Assembly: GCA_025362735.1 (NCBI GenBank)
Contig: JANYFL010000049.1
Coordinates: 1 to 50,381, forward strand
Reading direction: 5' to 3'
Length of the DNA stretch: 50,381 nucleotides
From: Betaproteobacteria bacterium
Lineage (GTDB): Bacteria > Pseudomonadota > Gammaproteobacteria > Burkholderiales > Burkholderiaceae_D
Position numbers and translations under genes: made by a program. The notes under the pieces were generated by a model that ran no database searches, was not told where the DNA came from, and saw only the letters and a list, made by a program, of their open reading frames with translations. This document shows positions 8,338-15,777 of this stretch, one piece after another. Numbering within the stretch: position 1 is the stretch's first letter; every line of letters starts with the position of its first letter.

Positions 8338-9273
8338 ATGAGCATTCTTTCCCAACCCTACTTTCACAATGAAGAAGCCGCCTACGAATTTATCGAAGGC
8401 CGCATCTGGCCTAAAGGCGCGGTATGTCCACATTGCGGCGGTACTGAGCGCAACCGCAAGATGCAAGGCGCAAGCACCCGCATAGGTGTTTACAAGTGCT
8501 ATGACTGCCGCAAGCCGTTTACCGTCAAGGTCGGCACCATCTTTGAAGCCAGTCATATTCCGCTGCGCCTCTGGTTGCAAGCAATCTTCCTGATTTCGTC
8601 GAGCAAGAAGGGTATTAGCTCCAACCAACTGCATCGCACTCTTGGCATCACTTTGAAATCGGCTTGGTTCATGTCGCATCGCATTCGTGAGGCCATGCGG
8701 TCGGGTGATTTCTCGCCGTTCGGTAGCGAAGGCGGCGCGGTTGAAGTGGACGAAACCTTCATCGGTCGTGACTTTGACAAGAAGCCCAAGGGCGTTAAGA
8801 CTGGCCGTGGTTACGAACACAAGAACAAGGTACTGTCTTTGGTTGATCGCGCCACTGGTCAAGCCCGTAGCATGGTTGTAGACGATCTCAAGGCCAAGAC
8901 CTTGCTTCCTATCTTGCAAGCTAATATTGCCCGCGAAGCTCGCATCCTGACCGATGAAGCCGGTCAATACAAAAAGGTTGACCAACACTTTGCCAGCCAT
9001 GCTTTCACCCGCCACGGTCAAGGCGAATATGTTTCCAAGATTGACCCGTCGATTCATACCAACACCATAGAAGGCTTCTTTTCGATCTTCAAGCGCGGCA
9101 TGAAAGGCGTTTATCAACATTGTGGCCATAACCATCTGAACCGCTATCTGGCTGAATTCGACTTCCGTTATAACAACCGTGTAGCCCTTGGCGTCAGTGA
9201 TGCGCAACGCGCAGATAACCTGTTGCGTGGCGTGGTCGGCAAGCGGTTGACCTATGAAACAACTATGCAATGA
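8338..9273 (+). CDS. IS1595-family (ISXO2-like) transposase
   Basis: A 311-residue DDE-type transposase. The N-terminal zinc ribbon has CPHCGG (about 32-37) and CYDCRKPF (about 57-64). The catalytic core shows VEVDETFIGRD (first Asp about 138), ILTDEAGQY (second Asp about 205) and HTNTIEGFFSIFKRG (about 239-253) as the third acidic element, as in the ISXO2-like domain. All signature residues are present, so the enzyme looks intact. ATG 8338 has a GGAGAA site 6-10 bases upstream. The TGA overlaps the ATG of the small downstream ORF. Confidence 0.95.
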   Translation: MSILSQPYFHNEEAAYEFIEGRIWPKGAVCPHCGGTERNRKMQGASTRIGVYKCYDCRKPFTVKVGTIFEASHIPLRLWLQAIFLISSSKKGISSNQLHRTLGITLKSAWFMSHRIREAMRSGDFSPFGSEGGAVEVDETFIGRDFDKKPKGVKTGRGYEHKNKVLSLVDRATGQARSMVVDDLKAKTLLPILQANIAREARILTDEAGQYKKVDQHFASHAFTRHGQGEYVSKIDPSIHTNTIEGFFSIFKRGMKGVYQHCGHNHLNRYLAEFDFRYNNRVALGVSDAQRADNLLRGVVGKRLTYETTMQ

Positions 9274-9479
9274 AGAACCTTGGCGTAAAAGGAAAAAACG
9301 TGTCAAAGAAGTCAAAGCCTGAGCCGGATGACAAGGAGCAGTCTCAACGGTTTGTTGATGCTGCGAAAGAACTTGGCGTGGATGAAAGTGGCGGTTCATT
9401 TGATCGCGCTTTAGGTGTTGTCACGCCTACGCCAAAGGCTGTCCCTGTTCGTTCAGATGAGCGGAAAGGGTCTCGATAA
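9270..9479 (+). CDS. Small hypothetical protein coupled to the transposase
   Basis: A 69-residue, highly charged, soluble protein with no membrane segment (SKKSKPEPDDKEQSQRF, then AKELGVDESGGSFDRALG). Its ATG overlaps the transposase stop as ATGA, so translation is probably coupled. From memory, similar short proteins of the form KPEPDDKEQS..F...A.ELG.DE often follow transposases of this family; this was not checked. Its role, accessory to transposition or cargo-related, is unknown. Its 3' end overlaps the 3' end of the convergent HEPN-like gene by 53 bp. Confidence 0.6.
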   Translation: MKNLGVKGKNVSKKSKPEPDDKEQSQRFVDAAKELGVDESGGSFDRALGVVTPTPKAVPVRSDERKGSR

Positions 9480-10017
9480 ATAAACACACCAACATAAAGA
9501 TGCGTTCGGCGTCCGGTTCGCTGTAACTGGCTTCCACATGCATAGTTTCATTTCTCCATGCATCTTTAACAGCTACGGCAGTGCCATTTAGTTTGAGGAA
9601 AAGTTCTCTCTTCGGCCAATTTGACCCACGCGTTTGTATTTGTGCCGAAATCCCTTTGCAAAGGTTTCCCCAATTTCTTTCATTTCCAGTCGGTGGGGGC
9701 AATCCAAGACTTAAATACATCGCATTGACACCGCACTCTGCGGCACGCATACAATGAAAAACAGATGCGGTATATTCCCCGACAGCAAAGCAATTTCCAG
9801 AATGAACTAGCTCGCTAGTCGCATTTGGGAAAGATGGAAATGAAATCTCCTTTTCATAGTATGTAGCTCGATTTGAAGGGACGAATAGAAACAATTGGCT
9901 TGCTAGTTCATCGGTGAGAACAGAAACTATAAGTTCAAACTCACGCCAGCTTTTTGGCAAATTCTTTGTGGCTCGATCAAGCTGCAATTTCGCTAGTTTA
10001 AGCCTAACTTCTCGCAC
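9427..10017 (-). CDS. HEPN-like domain protein, IS passenger (main part)
   Basis: A 196-residue reading frame on the strand opposite to the transposase. The central stretch VFHCMRAAECGVNAMY is followed by AVKDAWRNETMHVEASY, which holds an R-N-x3-H pattern (RNETMH). This matches the R-x4-6-H motif that forms the RNase active site of many HEPN domains, all-helical proteins common in toxin-antitoxin and defence systems. The N-terminus (RLKLAKLQLDRATK) reads like the inside of a longer helix, not a protein start, and the only start is a GTG at 10017 within the overlap with the next frame. It is probably the 3' part of one gene begun at 10217. The HEPN call rests on the motif and helical pattern, so it is tentative. 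Confidence 0.6.
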   Translation of the reverse strand: MREVRLKLAKLQLDRATKNLPKSWREFELIVSVLTDELASQLFLFVPSNRATYYEKEISFPSFPNATSELVHSGNCFAVGEYTASVFHCMRAAECGVNAMYLSLGLPPPTGNERNWGNLCKGISAQIQTRGSNWPKRELFLKLNGTAVAVKDAWRNETMHVEASYSEPDAERIFMLVCLFIETLSAHLNEQGQPLA

Positions 10018-10217
10018 GTTTTAGATAGATCAATTAATTTCAATTTGAGCTTGTGAGCATCATCGTCTGTCAAAGGGCGTCCAGGGTCGCCCTCCATGTC
10101 TTCTGACATGTACAACATGCTTCCAAGATCGTGAATGTCGCGGCCAGCGCTGATGTATTCATGAGCATAAATTTTCAACATATCCAGTAAACTCACAAGG
10201 CAATAAGAAGATTTCAT
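9993..10217 (-). pseudogene. 5' part of the HEPN-like gene, probably split by a frameshift
   Basis: This 74-codon frame starts at ATG 10217, only 21 bases inside the right inverted repeat. It ends with LIDLSKTCEKLGLN then stop. The -1 frame from about 9995 continues as KLAKLQLDRATKNLPKSW, which would extend the same charged amphipathic helix. Together the two frames would give one protein of about 262 residues with HEPN features at its C-terminal end. A single-base indel mutation is the simplest explanation; two separate genes with a 25-base overlap is the alternative. A promoter for this strand would have to lie in or outside the inverted repeat. Confidence 0.55.
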
Positions 10218-10237
10218 CTTACGCCCTTATCGCCGTT

Positions 10238-10263
10238 TTGGGTACGGCAAATATAACATCGCC
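10238..10263 (-). repeat. Right terminal inverted repeat of the IS
   Basis: Read on the minus strand it starts GGCGATGTTATATTTG and ends CGTACCCAA. It differs from the left repeat at four of 26 positions. Confidence 0.93.
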
Positions 10264-10271
10264 TTATTTTT
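10264..10271. repeat. Target site duplication, right copy
   Basis: TTATTTTT, identical to 8265-8272 and immediately outside the right inverted repeat. Confidence 0.93.
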
Positions 10272-10310
10272 GGCCCAGGCCCGATTCTTCTTCGCCGGTC
10301 AAAGGCCTAA
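10264..10310 (+). pseudogene. Displaced native 3' end of doxX
   Basis: Joined to doxX at the duplicated TTATTTTT, this stretch continues the frame as VIFGPGPILLRRSKA and then TAA at 10308-10310. It is the original C-terminus of the DoxX protein, now separated from the gene by the 2-kb IS. It has no start of its own. Confidence 0.85.
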
Positions 10311-10354
10311 ATCAAATTCGCCTCGGTTTCGATTGCAACCATTAAAGACAAAGC

Positions 10355-10386
10355 AACAAAACTAAACGATATCGTTTAGTTTTGTT
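10355..10386. promoter_or_regulatory. 32-bp perfect palindrome, operator before the TonB operon
   Basis: The half site AACAAAACTAAACGAT (10355-10370) is followed directly by its exact reverse complement (10371-10386), so all 32 bases are palindromic with no spacer. The right arm ends at the first base of the -35 of the TonB operon promoter. The core resembles the sites flanking the TetR-adjacent promoter near 4952 and 5007. It is the best candidate for a full, high-affinity operator of the island's TetR repressor. Confidence 0.8.
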
Positions 10387-10443
10387 TGACTTCTGCGCGA
10401 CTGGCTGCTATTCTGAGTAAACTGAACGGTATGGTATAGTTTT
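10386..10443 (+). promoter_or_regulatory. Promoter and downstream operator of the TonB-receptor operon
   Basis: TTGACT (10386-10391), a 17-bp spacer and TATTCT (10409-10414) form a sigma-70 promoter with the same -35 start, spacer and -10 type as the GST operon promoter. Just below the -10 lies ACTGAACGGTATGGTATAGT (10421-10440), an imperfect copy of the operator palindrome. The leader to the ATG is about 130 bases. Confidence 0.72.
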
Positions 10444-10554
10444 TTTGCAATAGAGGGTATCAGGAAGTCTTGTTGGCAATAAGGAGGATCCAGGCGAATG
10501 GCCTCATCGCTCATCTGGATTTGGAGCGAAAAGTTATATAGATAGGAGACAAAT

Positions 10555-12837
10555 ATGAAAAAAATCTTTCAAGGTGTGTCGAACACCCGTGAATCAAAAT
10601 TTGTAGAAAAGCACATGGCATGTTTGATCAGTCTTGCCTGTGCGGGTTTGGGTATGGTCATTGCGCCGATGCAAGCGCAATCTCAAGCGGCGCTTGCGGC
10701 CCAGGAAGTACAGGGCCTCAAGGAAATTGTCGTGACAGCTCAACGGCGCAATGAAAATCTCCAGAACGCGGCACTCCCGGTCAGCGCGCTGACATCGGAT
10801 CAAATTGATGGAAAAGTGACATCTGCACAAGATTTGACCCAACTGGTGCCTGCGGTCACATTCTCTACTGGTGGCGGTGCCAGTACCCAAGTTACGCTAC
10901 GCGGCATCGGCGCTTTGACAGGCAATGCGCTGGCCGAACAGGTGGTGGCCTTCAATCTTGACGGGGTTTATCTCGCGCGTAGTGGTGGTTCGAACGGACT
11001 GTTCTACGACCTGGATCGCATCGAAGTCCTGAAGGGTCCGCAAGGCACGTTGTACGGTCGTAATGCAACCGCTGGTGCAGTCAATCTGATCACGAAAAAG
11101 CCGACGCAGCAATTCGGTGGCGATGTGTCTGTGCAATTCGGCAACTACGGATTGAAACAAGGTCAGGGCGCAATCAATGTGCCGATTTCCGATACGGTCG
11201 CTTTGCGAGTGGCCGGTCAGAGTATTAACCGGCGCGGTTATTTGACCGATGGGTATGATGACCAAAAGCAATACTCCGGAAAAGCTGCACTGCTGATCAA
11301 GCCGAACGAAGGGCTCAGCATCCTGCTCAATGCGGACTACGTTCACATTGGCGGTAAAGGCTCAGCCAATGTGTTGAGTGCACCTTATATCAATCCATCG
11401 AATCCCTACCTTGGTCCGAGTTCCCCGCAAACGGTAGCCTTTTACAACACGGACCCGCGCAACTCAGTGGTGCGTGGCCCCTTCACGTTCAGACCAGCTG
11501 AATCGGCTCCGACACCAAATGGTTTCAATGACAACAACATTACGGGTTTGAGCGCAACTATCGACTGGGAATTGGGCGGCGGCAAGTTGACCGCGATTTC
11601 TTCTTACCGTGAATCCAAGTTTCGCTATAGCGGCTACACCGCCGGGTTCCGTTTGGATGATGATGAAACCTCCACTGCCAAGTCGCTGGAAGTCCGTTAT
11701 GCAACGCCCGAGAGCAATATCCTGCGAGGCGTGTTGGGCGCCTACTATTTCAAGGACTCGGGCCATTTCGATTTGTTTACCTACATTTATGATTTGGTAC
11801 CACGGGCATTTGGCGGCGGCCCAGACCCAACCCATGTTCAGGACTTCGATACCACTGCAACTGCGGTGTTCGGTCAGGCGACCTTGGATCTGACCAAGAC
11901 CTTTCGACTGATTGCGGGCGCACGTTACTCTGAGGAAAAGAAAACGGTGGCGGGTACAACCACGATTGGTGTTTTCCCATTCAGTGGTGACATGAAAGTA
12001 AACAAGGCCACGTACAAGGTGGGCGTTGAAACCGATCTTGCGCCACATTCTCTGGCTTACTTCACCGTGGGAAGCGGGTTTAAAGCAGGCGGCTTTTTTG
12101 CTGCCTCAGCGCCGAATACTTTCAAGCCTGAATTTCTGACGGCCTGGACTCTGGGTTCTAAAAATCGCTTTCTGGACAACCGGCTGCAACTTAATGCCGA
12201 AGCGTTTTACTGGGACTATAAGGATAAACAGGTTAGCCACCTTGGCCCGATCAACAACGGTACCGGCGTCAGTCTTGTGACTGAAAATGCAGGCAAGGCC
12301 AAGCTCTACGGTGCCGAGGTGGAGGCGCGTTATTTGGTTACGCCAGACGATATGGTGTCGGCAACGGTGCAGTATGAACACACGCGTTATGACTCTTATG
12401 TGGTCATCTCATCGCCAGGCCGACCCGCATCCAATTGTGCGGTGACACCCACTGCAGTTCCCGGTGCGTTCAAGGTGGATTGCACAGGTAATGAAGTCGC
12501 ACTGGCCCCCAAGTGGATTCTCAATCTGGGTTACAGCCACACCATGCCTTTGGCTAGTGGCGCTGATCTGGTGTTTTCAGTGGCGGGGATCATCAAGTCC
12601 AACTACTGGCTAGGAGAAGAACATTTACGTGGTCAAAAACAAAGTGGCTATGGCAAATGGGATCTCGACATGACCTACAATTCTTCCGATGGGCGCTGGT
12701 CAGTCAGTGCCTATGTCGCCAATGTTACTGACCGGGTCGTCTCGCCGTTTACCTTTGTTCATCCTGAGTTTGGCCAGCCCATGCAGGCTCTGGAAATGCC
12801 ACGTACCTTTGGCGTCAAGGCTGCTTTCAGATTCTGA
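10555..12837 (+). CDS. TonB-dependent outer-membrane receptor
   Basis: A 760-residue outer-membrane receptor. A signal peptide spans about residues 1-45 (hydrophobic MACLISLACAGLGMVIA after a basic start). The TonB box is EIVVTAQRR (about 57-65). A plug domain contains TLRGIGALTG and RIEVLKGPQGTLYGRNATAGAVN, and a beta-barrel ends in the terminal Phe of AFRF. The plug and TonB box match the sphingomonad-like receptors often found with catabolic genes and not with siderophore genes. ATG 10555 follows a TAGGAGA site. It opens an operon with an aromatic-type dioxygenase and so probably imports the island's bulky substrate. No heme- or iron-chelate-specific feature was seen. Confidence 0.93.
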   Translation: MKKIFQGVSNTRESKFVEKHMACLISLACAGLGMVIAPMQAQSQAALAAQEVQGLKEIVVTAQRRNENLQNAALPVSALTSDQIDGKVTSAQDLTQLVPAVTFSTGGGASTQVTLRGIGALTGNALAEQVVAFNLDGVYLARSGGSNGLFYDLDRIEVLKGPQGTLYGRNATAGAVNLITKKPTQQFGGDVSVQFGNYGLKQGQGAINVPISDTVALRVAGQSINRRGYLTDGYDDQKQYSGKAALLIKPNEGLSILLNADYVHIGGKGSANVLSAPYINPSNPYLGPSSPQTVAFYNTDPRNSVVRGPFTFRPAESAPTPNGFNDNNITGLSATIDWELGGGKLTAISSYRESKFRYSGYTAGFRLDDDETSTAKSLEVRYATPESNILRGVLGAYYFKDSGHFDLFTYIYDLVPRAFGGGPDPTHVQDFDTTATAVFGQATLDLTKTFRLIAGARYSEEKKTVAGTTTIGVFPFSGDMKVNKATYKVGVETDLAPHSLAYFTVGSGFKAGGFFAASAPNTFKPEFLTAWTLGSKNRFLDNRLQLNAEAFYWDYKDKQVSHLGPINNGTGVSLVTENAGKAKLYGAEVEARYLVTPDDMVSATVQYEHTRYDSYVVISSPGRPASNCAVTPTAVPGAFKVDCTGNEVALAPKWILNLGYSHTMPLASGADLVFSVAGIIKSNYWLGEEHLRGQKQSGYGKWDLDMTYNSSDGRWSVSAYVANVTDRVVSPFTFVHPEFGQPMQALEMPRTFGVKAAFRF

Positions 12838-12870
12838 GTTTCATTGAAGACCAACGACAAGGAGCATTTT

Positions 12871-14361
12871 TTGAGCAAGCAAGCGACATCAACGACGACT
12901 GGGCTGCAATTTCCAGATCTGTTGATTTATCGAGGCTACGCAGCACCGGTAAGGATTGAGGCCGATGTCTATGATCTGGAGGTCGTTGGCCATATTCCGC
13001 CGGAACTCAATGGTGCCTATTACCGGTGCAGTGCTGATCCTCAATATCCACCGCTGTTAGGCAAGGATATTTTTATCAATGGCGACGGCATGACGCACAT
13101 GATTCGCCTGGAGAATGGTCATGCCGATCTGAAAACCCGGTACGTGCGCACGGAGAAGTTCAAGGCCGAGCGAGCAGCGCGACGGGCCTTGTTCGGTTCC
13201 TATCGCAATTCATTTACCGACGACCCCAGTGCTGCCGGGATCGACAACAACACCGCGAATACCACAGCGTTCTGGCATCACAATCAGCTCTATGCGTTAA
13301 AGGAATCATCCCGGCCGATGCGGCTCGATCCTTTGACGCTGGAGACCATCGGTAGCTGGAACTTTCATGGAACCTTGAAAAGCAAGACCTTCACAGCCCA
13401 TCCGAAAATTGATCCGGTAACCGGTGAGGCGATTGCTTTTGCCTACAACACACCGGGTTACAGCAGCAAGGACATCGATATCTATGTGATATCTCCAGAT
13501 GGCTTGATCACATCCAGCGAAACCTTCGAAGCACCGTACTCCTCGATGGCGCATGACTTTATGGTCTCACGGAACTACATCGCATTCACGATCTATCCGA
13601 TGGTCAATGACTGGGAGCGGGTCAAGAACGGGGAACCCTATTTTCATTGGGACTCCAGCCTGCCGACGATGGTTGCCATCATTCCACGTAAAGAAGGAGT
13701 GAAAGCGATTCGCTGGTACACCTGTCCATTCACAGGCATGGAGACTCATTCGTTTAACGCATGGGAAGAAGAGCGCGACGGAAATAAGCTGCTGCATCTC
13801 GATCATTTCTTCACCGCTTCGGGATGGATTTCGCAATTCCCGGATATCCGTGGCGAATGTACGCAAGAACTTCCGCCTCATGCTGAACGCTGGACCTTCG
13901 ACATGGCTAGCACCAGTGAAAGCTTTGGCGTAAAGCGGATTTTCAATCAGATCGGTGAGATGCCGATGGTTGATCCCCGCTATCTAATGCAGCGAACTCG
14001 CCACTTCTATTTCGGGACCAGCAACGTCGACTTTGGCCCGATGCTGGACATGGGCCCTAAAGGCCCGCCGTTTACCTGCATCGCTCATTTTGATGAGGTC
14101 CAACAGAAGATGAGTTTTTATTACGCAGGCCCGGATTCGGCACCTGAAGAGCCTTACTTTGTGCCGCGAAGCAAGGATGCGCCTGAAGGCGACGGCTGGT
14201 TGCTGACTCTGGTCGGGCGCCGCAGCGAGAATCGTACCGACCTAGTGATTCTCGACGCGACCTGTATCGAGAAGGGGCCGGTCGCTATCATCAAAATGCC
14301 TTGCCGTTTGCATGAAGGTTTTCATGGCACCTGGGTTCCGGCAGCGCAATTGGGTTTCTAG
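12871..14361 (+). CDS. Carotenoid oxygenase family (lignostilbene-type) dioxygenase
   Basis: An iron(II) dioxygenase of the carotenoid/lignostilbene cleavage family, which splits an alkene bond by adding O2 to give two carbonyl products. Four iron-binding His positions are visible (numbered from the upstream TTG at 12844): H186 in TAHPK, H237 in MAHDF, H302 in METHSFNAWEE and H494 in the C-terminal GFHGTW. Length is about 496 residues, normal for bacterial members. TTG 12871 is preferred as start because a GGAG site lies at 12861-12864; the in-frame TTG 12844 has none. The neighbouring PhlG-like hydrolase and absence of carotenoid genes favour a phenolic styryl or stilbene substrate over a carotenoid, by inference. 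Confidence 0.92.
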   Translation: MSKQATSTTTGLQFPDLLIYRGYAAPVRIEADVYDLEVVGHIPPELNGAYYRCSADPQYPPLLGKDIFINGDGMTHMIRLENGHADLKTRYVRTEKFKAERAARRALFGSYRNSFTDDPSAAGIDNNTANTTAFWHHNQLYALKESSRPMRLDPLTLETIGSWNFHGTLKSKTFTAHPKIDPVTGEAIAFAYNTPGYSSKDIDIYVISPDGLITSSETFEAPYSSMAHDFMVSRNYIAFTIYPMVNDWERVKNGEPYFHWDSSLPTMVAIIPRKEGVKAIRWYTCPFTGMETHSFNAWEEERDGNKLLHLDHFFTASGWISQFPDIRGECTQELPPHAERWTFDMASTSESFGVKRIFNQIGEMPMVDPRYLMQRTRHFYFGTSNVDFGPMLDMGPKGPPFTCIAHFDEVQQKMSFYYAGPDSAPEEPYFVPRSKDAPEGDGWLLTLVGRRSENRTDLVILDATCIEKGPVAIIKMPCRLHEGFHGTWVPAAQLGF

Positions 14362-14364
14362 ACG

Positions 14365-14790
14365 ATGAATACGCTCACTCTCAATCAGGCCAATCAGATT
14401 ATTTCTGCCGCCCTTGAAAAAGCAAGGGCGATGCAGGTTCAGCCGATGAGCGTGGTGGTGCTGGATGACGCAGGCGATGTGAAGGCCGCGCAAAGAGAAG
14501 ATGGAGCTAGCATGTTTCGTATGGATATCGCCAAAGGCAAGGCCTGGGCGGCGGTGGGAATGTCTGCCAATTCGCGAGTCCTGGCGGAGCGGGCTCAAAA
14601 GATGCCGATTTTTTTCGGGGCACTCGCTGCGACGGGACAAGGCAACTTTATTCCGCAAACCGGCGCACTGCTGATCAAGGATAGCAATGGCGTGATCCTG
14701 GGTGCCGTGGGTGCAAGTGGCGGTACGGGTGATGAAGATGAAGCCATTTGCCAGCACGGAATAGAAATAGCCAAACTTTTCCCGGCTTGA
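14365..14790 (+). CDS. GlcG/HbpS family protein
   Basis: A 141-residue protein of the GlcG/HbpS (heme-binding-protein-like, DUF336) family. It shows SVVVLDDAGDVKAAQREDGA (about 29-48), a central FFGALAATGQGNFIPQTGALLI segment and the glycine-rich LGAVGASGGTGDEDE near the end, all typical. No signal peptide is visible, so it is probably cytosolic. It starts 3 bases after the dioxygenase stop. Members are frequent in catabolic operons but their reaction is mostly undefined; a cofactor- or substrate-binding role beside the dioxygenase is possible. Confidence 0.85.
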   Translation: MNTLTLNQANQIISAALEKARAMQVQPMSVVVLDDAGDVKAAQREDGASMFRMDIAKGKAWAAVGMSANSRVLAERAQKMPIFFGALAATGQGNFIPQTGALLIKDSNGVILGAVGASGGTGDEDEAICQHGIEIAKLFPA

Positions 14791-14810
14791 AAACTATTGG
14801 TTCGTCAAAA

Positions 14811-15764
14811 ATGAAAACCAAAGTTGTTTATATCGGAGCGCCCGAGGCCGACGCTACCCAATTCGAATTGCGTGCGCAGCGCGATTTTCCGGATATGCAT
14901 TTGTTCGCAAGCAATGATCGCGCGCGTGCGCTGGGCCAGGTGGCCGATGCTGATGCCGTGATTGGCCATCATTTCCAGTTCGATGACGATTTGCTTCAGC
15001 GAGCTAAAAAGTTGTCCTGGATTCAGTCTTTGACCACAGGCACCGATGCCATTCTCAAACTGCCTGCATTGCGACCCGAAGTTATAGTCAGCTCCACCCG
15101 GGGCATGCATGGCCCGCAAATGTCTGAACTGGTCTTTTTGCATATGCTCGCCTTGACCCGCGATTTTCCACGCATGCAACGCAACCAGGCGATTGGTCAA
15201 TGGGAGCGTTGGCCGCAGCCGCTACTGTGGGGCAAGACCGTCGTCATTGTCGGCGTGGGTGCAATCGCTGAGGCACTCGCACCACGCTGTAAGGCTTTTG
15301 GCATGACCGTGTATGGCGTCTCTAGCACACCCCGTGTACCGGAAGGATTCGATAGAGTCTATGGCCGCAATGAACTGACCCAAGCGGCCGGAGTGGCTGA
15401 CTATCTGGTGCTGATTGTGCCGCATTCGGGAGTGACTGAAAATCTGATTGATGCCCAGGTAATTGCTGCGATGAAGCCTGATGCGTTTTTGATTAACGTC
15501 GCGCGCGGTGGTGTTCTGGATGAACAGGCACTCATGGAGGCCCTTCAGGAAAAACGTATCGCTGGAGCCGCGCTCGACGTCTTTCGTCAGCAACCGTTGC
15601 CTGTAGATCATCCACTTTGGCGCCAAGAGCGTGTGATCGTTACGCCGCTGGTCGGAGGTATGAGCAATATTTATCTCGACCAGGCTTATCCGATTGTGCG
15701 CAGTAATTTGCAGCACTTCATTGCTGGCAAACATGACGCGATGATCAACGTCGTCGCGCACTAG
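14811..15764 (+). CDS. D-2-hydroxyacid dehydrogenase-like protein lacking catalytic Glu and His
   Basis: A 317-residue protein with the two-domain fold of D-isomer 2-hydroxyacid dehydrogenases. The NAD(P)-binding motif is VVIVGVGAIAEALA (last Gly replaced by Ala) and the substrate-binding Arg is in INVARGGVLDE. The catalytic Glu normally found as (Q/T)EP is Gln in VFRQQPLP, and the catalytic His of the usual TPH.GG motif is Leu in VTPLVGGM. The codons CAA and CTG are unambiguous in the given sequence. The Arg-Glu-His triad is thus reduced to Arg. ATG 14811 gives the normal family N-terminus (MKTKVVYIG); no clear ribosome site precedes it. An upstream in-frame ATG at 14748 overlaps the GlcG gene. 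Ordinary dehydrogenase activity is doubtful. Confidence 0.88.
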   Translation: MKTKVVYIGAPEADATQFELRAQRDFPDMHLFASNDRARALGQVADADAVIGHHFQFDDDLLQRAKKLSWIQSLTTGTDAILKLPALRPEVIVSSTRGMHGPQMSELVFLHMLALTRDFPRMQRNQAIGQWERWPQPLLWGKTVVIVGVGAIAEALAPRCKAFGMTVYGVSSTPRVPEGFDRVYGRNELTQAAGVADYLVLIVPHSGVTENLIDAQVIAAMKPDAFLINVARGGVLDEQALMEALQEKRIAGAALDVFRQQPLPVDHPLWRQERVIVTPLVGGMSNIYLDQAYPIVRSNLQHFIAGKHDAMINVVAH

Positions 15765-15777
15765 CCTCTTCCTCTTC

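Larger units (their letters stand above)
8273..10263 (+). mobile_element. Complete IS1595-family element with passenger genes (1991 bp)
   Basis: The element is bounded by 26-bp terminal inverted repeats that begin with GG (left 8273-8298, right 10238-10263; 22 of 26 positions match). The 8-bp direct repeat TTATTTTT lies on both sides. It carries a transposase gene, a small ORF overlapping it, and a HEPN-like coding region on the opposite strand. At about 2 kb it is clearly longer than a transposase-only member. It interrupts the 3' end of doxX, and removing it with one repeat copy restores a continuous doxX frame ending at 10310. The exact duplication argues for a fairly recent single insertion. 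Confidence 0.95.

Noticed and set aside
8308..9399. Long open frame (363 codons) antisense to the transposase gene
   Set aside because: The plus strand encodes a full transposase with all motifs; the antisense product has no recognisable motif and overlaps it fully.
9990..10020. Programmed -1 frameshift at CTTAAAC in the HEPN-like gene
   Set aside because: The heptamer does not allow good re-pairing of both tRNAs and no downstream stimulator is evident; a plain indel is simpler.
10555..12837. Siderophore receptor role for the TonB-dependent protein
   Set aside because: No siderophore synthesis, Fur box or iron-uptake genes lie nearby; the operon is of catabolic type.
12871..14361. Carotenoid cleavage in pigment metabolism
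   Set aside because: No carotenoid synthesis genes are in the window; co-regulation with a phenolic C-C hydrolase points elsewhere.
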